Shown in pieces: positions 5,877 through 6,142 of a stretch of DNA of 6,142 bases (position 1 is the first letter of the stretch; each line of letters starts with the position of its first letter). Under the pieces are notes generated by a model, which did no database searches, had not been told where the DNA came from, and worked only from the letters and a program-made list of their open reading frames with translations. The translations under genes were made by a program, and so were the position numbers. This stretch comes from Gemmatimonadota bacterium (lineage in GTDB: Bacteria; Gemmatimonadota; Gemmatimonadetes; Gemmatimonadales; Gemmatimonadaceae): NCBI GenBank assembly GCA_023249395.1, contig JAHFCS010000140.1, forward strand, positions 1-6,142. Reading direction: 5' to 3'.

Positions 5877-6142
5877 GCCGCGCGCCTCTCCGTTTCTTCC
5901 TTCTCCAGCTCGAGGAAGTGATCCTCTACGCGGCGCGTGATTGCGCGCGCGTCGGCACCATGCGCCTGCCCCTCCGACGGAGACACGCGCTGGCGAGCGA
6001 ACTTCACCAGATCGGCTTCGGAGAGAAGTCGCGCGAGGCCGGAGGCGTGGGCGTGAACGGGCGCGGCGGCAGCGATCAGCTCGGGAGTCGTTTGCGACCG
6101 GTGGATTCCCTCTACCCTCGCCGCGAGATATCTGCGCAACAC
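5873..6142 (-). CDS. DUF4381-like protein of a Bat operon, C-terminal part (5' end outside window)
   Basis: Only the last 89 codons are visible; the reading frame is open to the window edge, so the true start lies beyond 6142. The visible part is soluble and helical, with no membrane segment. It carries a TTPELIAAA stretch (visible residues 18-26) and LLSEADLVKFAR (39-50), then an acidic and arginine-rich tail ending ERRAA. The pattern 'TT-x-E-L' followed about 20 residues later by 'aDLVKFA' is, from memory, typical of the cytoplasmic C-terminus of DUF4381-type proteins that sit between DUF58 and batA in MoxR/Bat operons. Its stop codon overlaps the batA start in an ATGA arrangement (5873-5876), which fits that position. 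Function is unknown beyond membership of the Bat membrane system. The family call is inferred from a short fragment and its neighbour; a BatD-like C-terminus is an alternative. Confidence 0.65.
   Translation of the reverse strand: MLRRYLAARVEGIHRSQTTPELIAAAAPVHAHASGLARLLSEADLVKFARQRVSPSEGQAHGADARAITRRVEDHFLELEKEETERRAA

Larger units (their letters stand above)
1..6142 (-). other. Probable single polycistronic unit (Bat block plus mutL-miaA-bshA)
   Basis: All six genes point the same way. The five junctions are a 4-nt overlap (5873-5876), a 4-nt overlap (4884-4887), a 4-nt gap (3252-3255), a 14-nt overlap (1500-1513) and a 4-nt overlap (587-590). There is no intergenic room for a promoter or a terminator, and I saw no hairpin plus T-run anywhere between genes. 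The promoter is expected upstream of 6142. Internal promoters within coding sequence cannot be excluded by eye. Confidence 0.75.

Noticed and set aside
1..6142. CRISPR arrays, tRNA or rRNA genes, insertion sequences, riboswitches, intrinsic terminators
   Set aside because: The whole window is filled by overlapping or adjacent genes. I saw no spaced direct repeats, no cloverleaf-like segment, no transposase motif and no hairpin followed by a T-run.

Overview
This GC-rich window (by eye about 60% or more) is almost completely coding, and every gene lies on the minus strand. Read in the direction of transcription, from 6142 down to 1, it holds six genes. They are the 3' end of a small DUF4381-like protein gene (cut by the window edge), batA (VWA membrane protein), a batB-batC fusion (VWA plus TPR plus poly-glycine), mutL (mismatch repair), miaA (tRNA dimethylallyltransferase) and the 5' two-thirds or less of bshA (bacillithiol glycosyltransferase, cut by the other edge). 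The gene mix suggests a bacterium near the FCB group, most plausibly Gemmatimonadota: a Bat operon, a MutL with a nuclease-type C-terminus, bacillithiol synthesis, high GC and several TTG starts. That assignment is inference from gene content, not from a marker gene.

Region by region: 5873-6142 is the partial DUF4381-like tail; 4884-5876 is batA; 3256-4887 is batBC; 1500-3251 is mutL; 587-1513 is miaA; 1-590 is bshA. The junctions are extremely tight: a 4-nt ATGA overlap, a second ATGA overlap, a 4-nt gap, a 14-nt overlap, and a TTGA overlap. No intergenic space remains for a promoter or terminator, so the whole window is most simply one stretch of a long polycistronic unit with translational coupling. 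Its promoter would be upstream of 6142, where MoxR and DUF58 genes usually sit in Bat operons.

Functionally there are two blocks. The first (DUF4381-like, BatA, BatBC) is the inner-membrane and periplasmic MoxR/Bat system, linked in Bacteroides to aerotolerance. Its topology can be predicted consistently: VWA and TPR domains outside, arginine-rich loops inside. The second block is housekeeping and stress: MutL for mismatch repair, MiaA for the i6A37 modification of tRNAs reading UNN codons, and BshA for the first step of bacillithiol synthesis. An oxidative-stress theme could join them, but this is speculative.

The most notable points are the BatB-BatC fusion, which keeps what looks like BatC's lipoprotein signal as an internal membrane segment, and a 14-residue glycine run. 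Others are MutL substitutions at two positions of the metal-dependent nuclease site, three successive genes that appear to start with TTG, and a perfect 10-bp inverted repeat inside mutL. I found no clear sign of a wholly new system, mobile element, CRISPR array or RNA gene.
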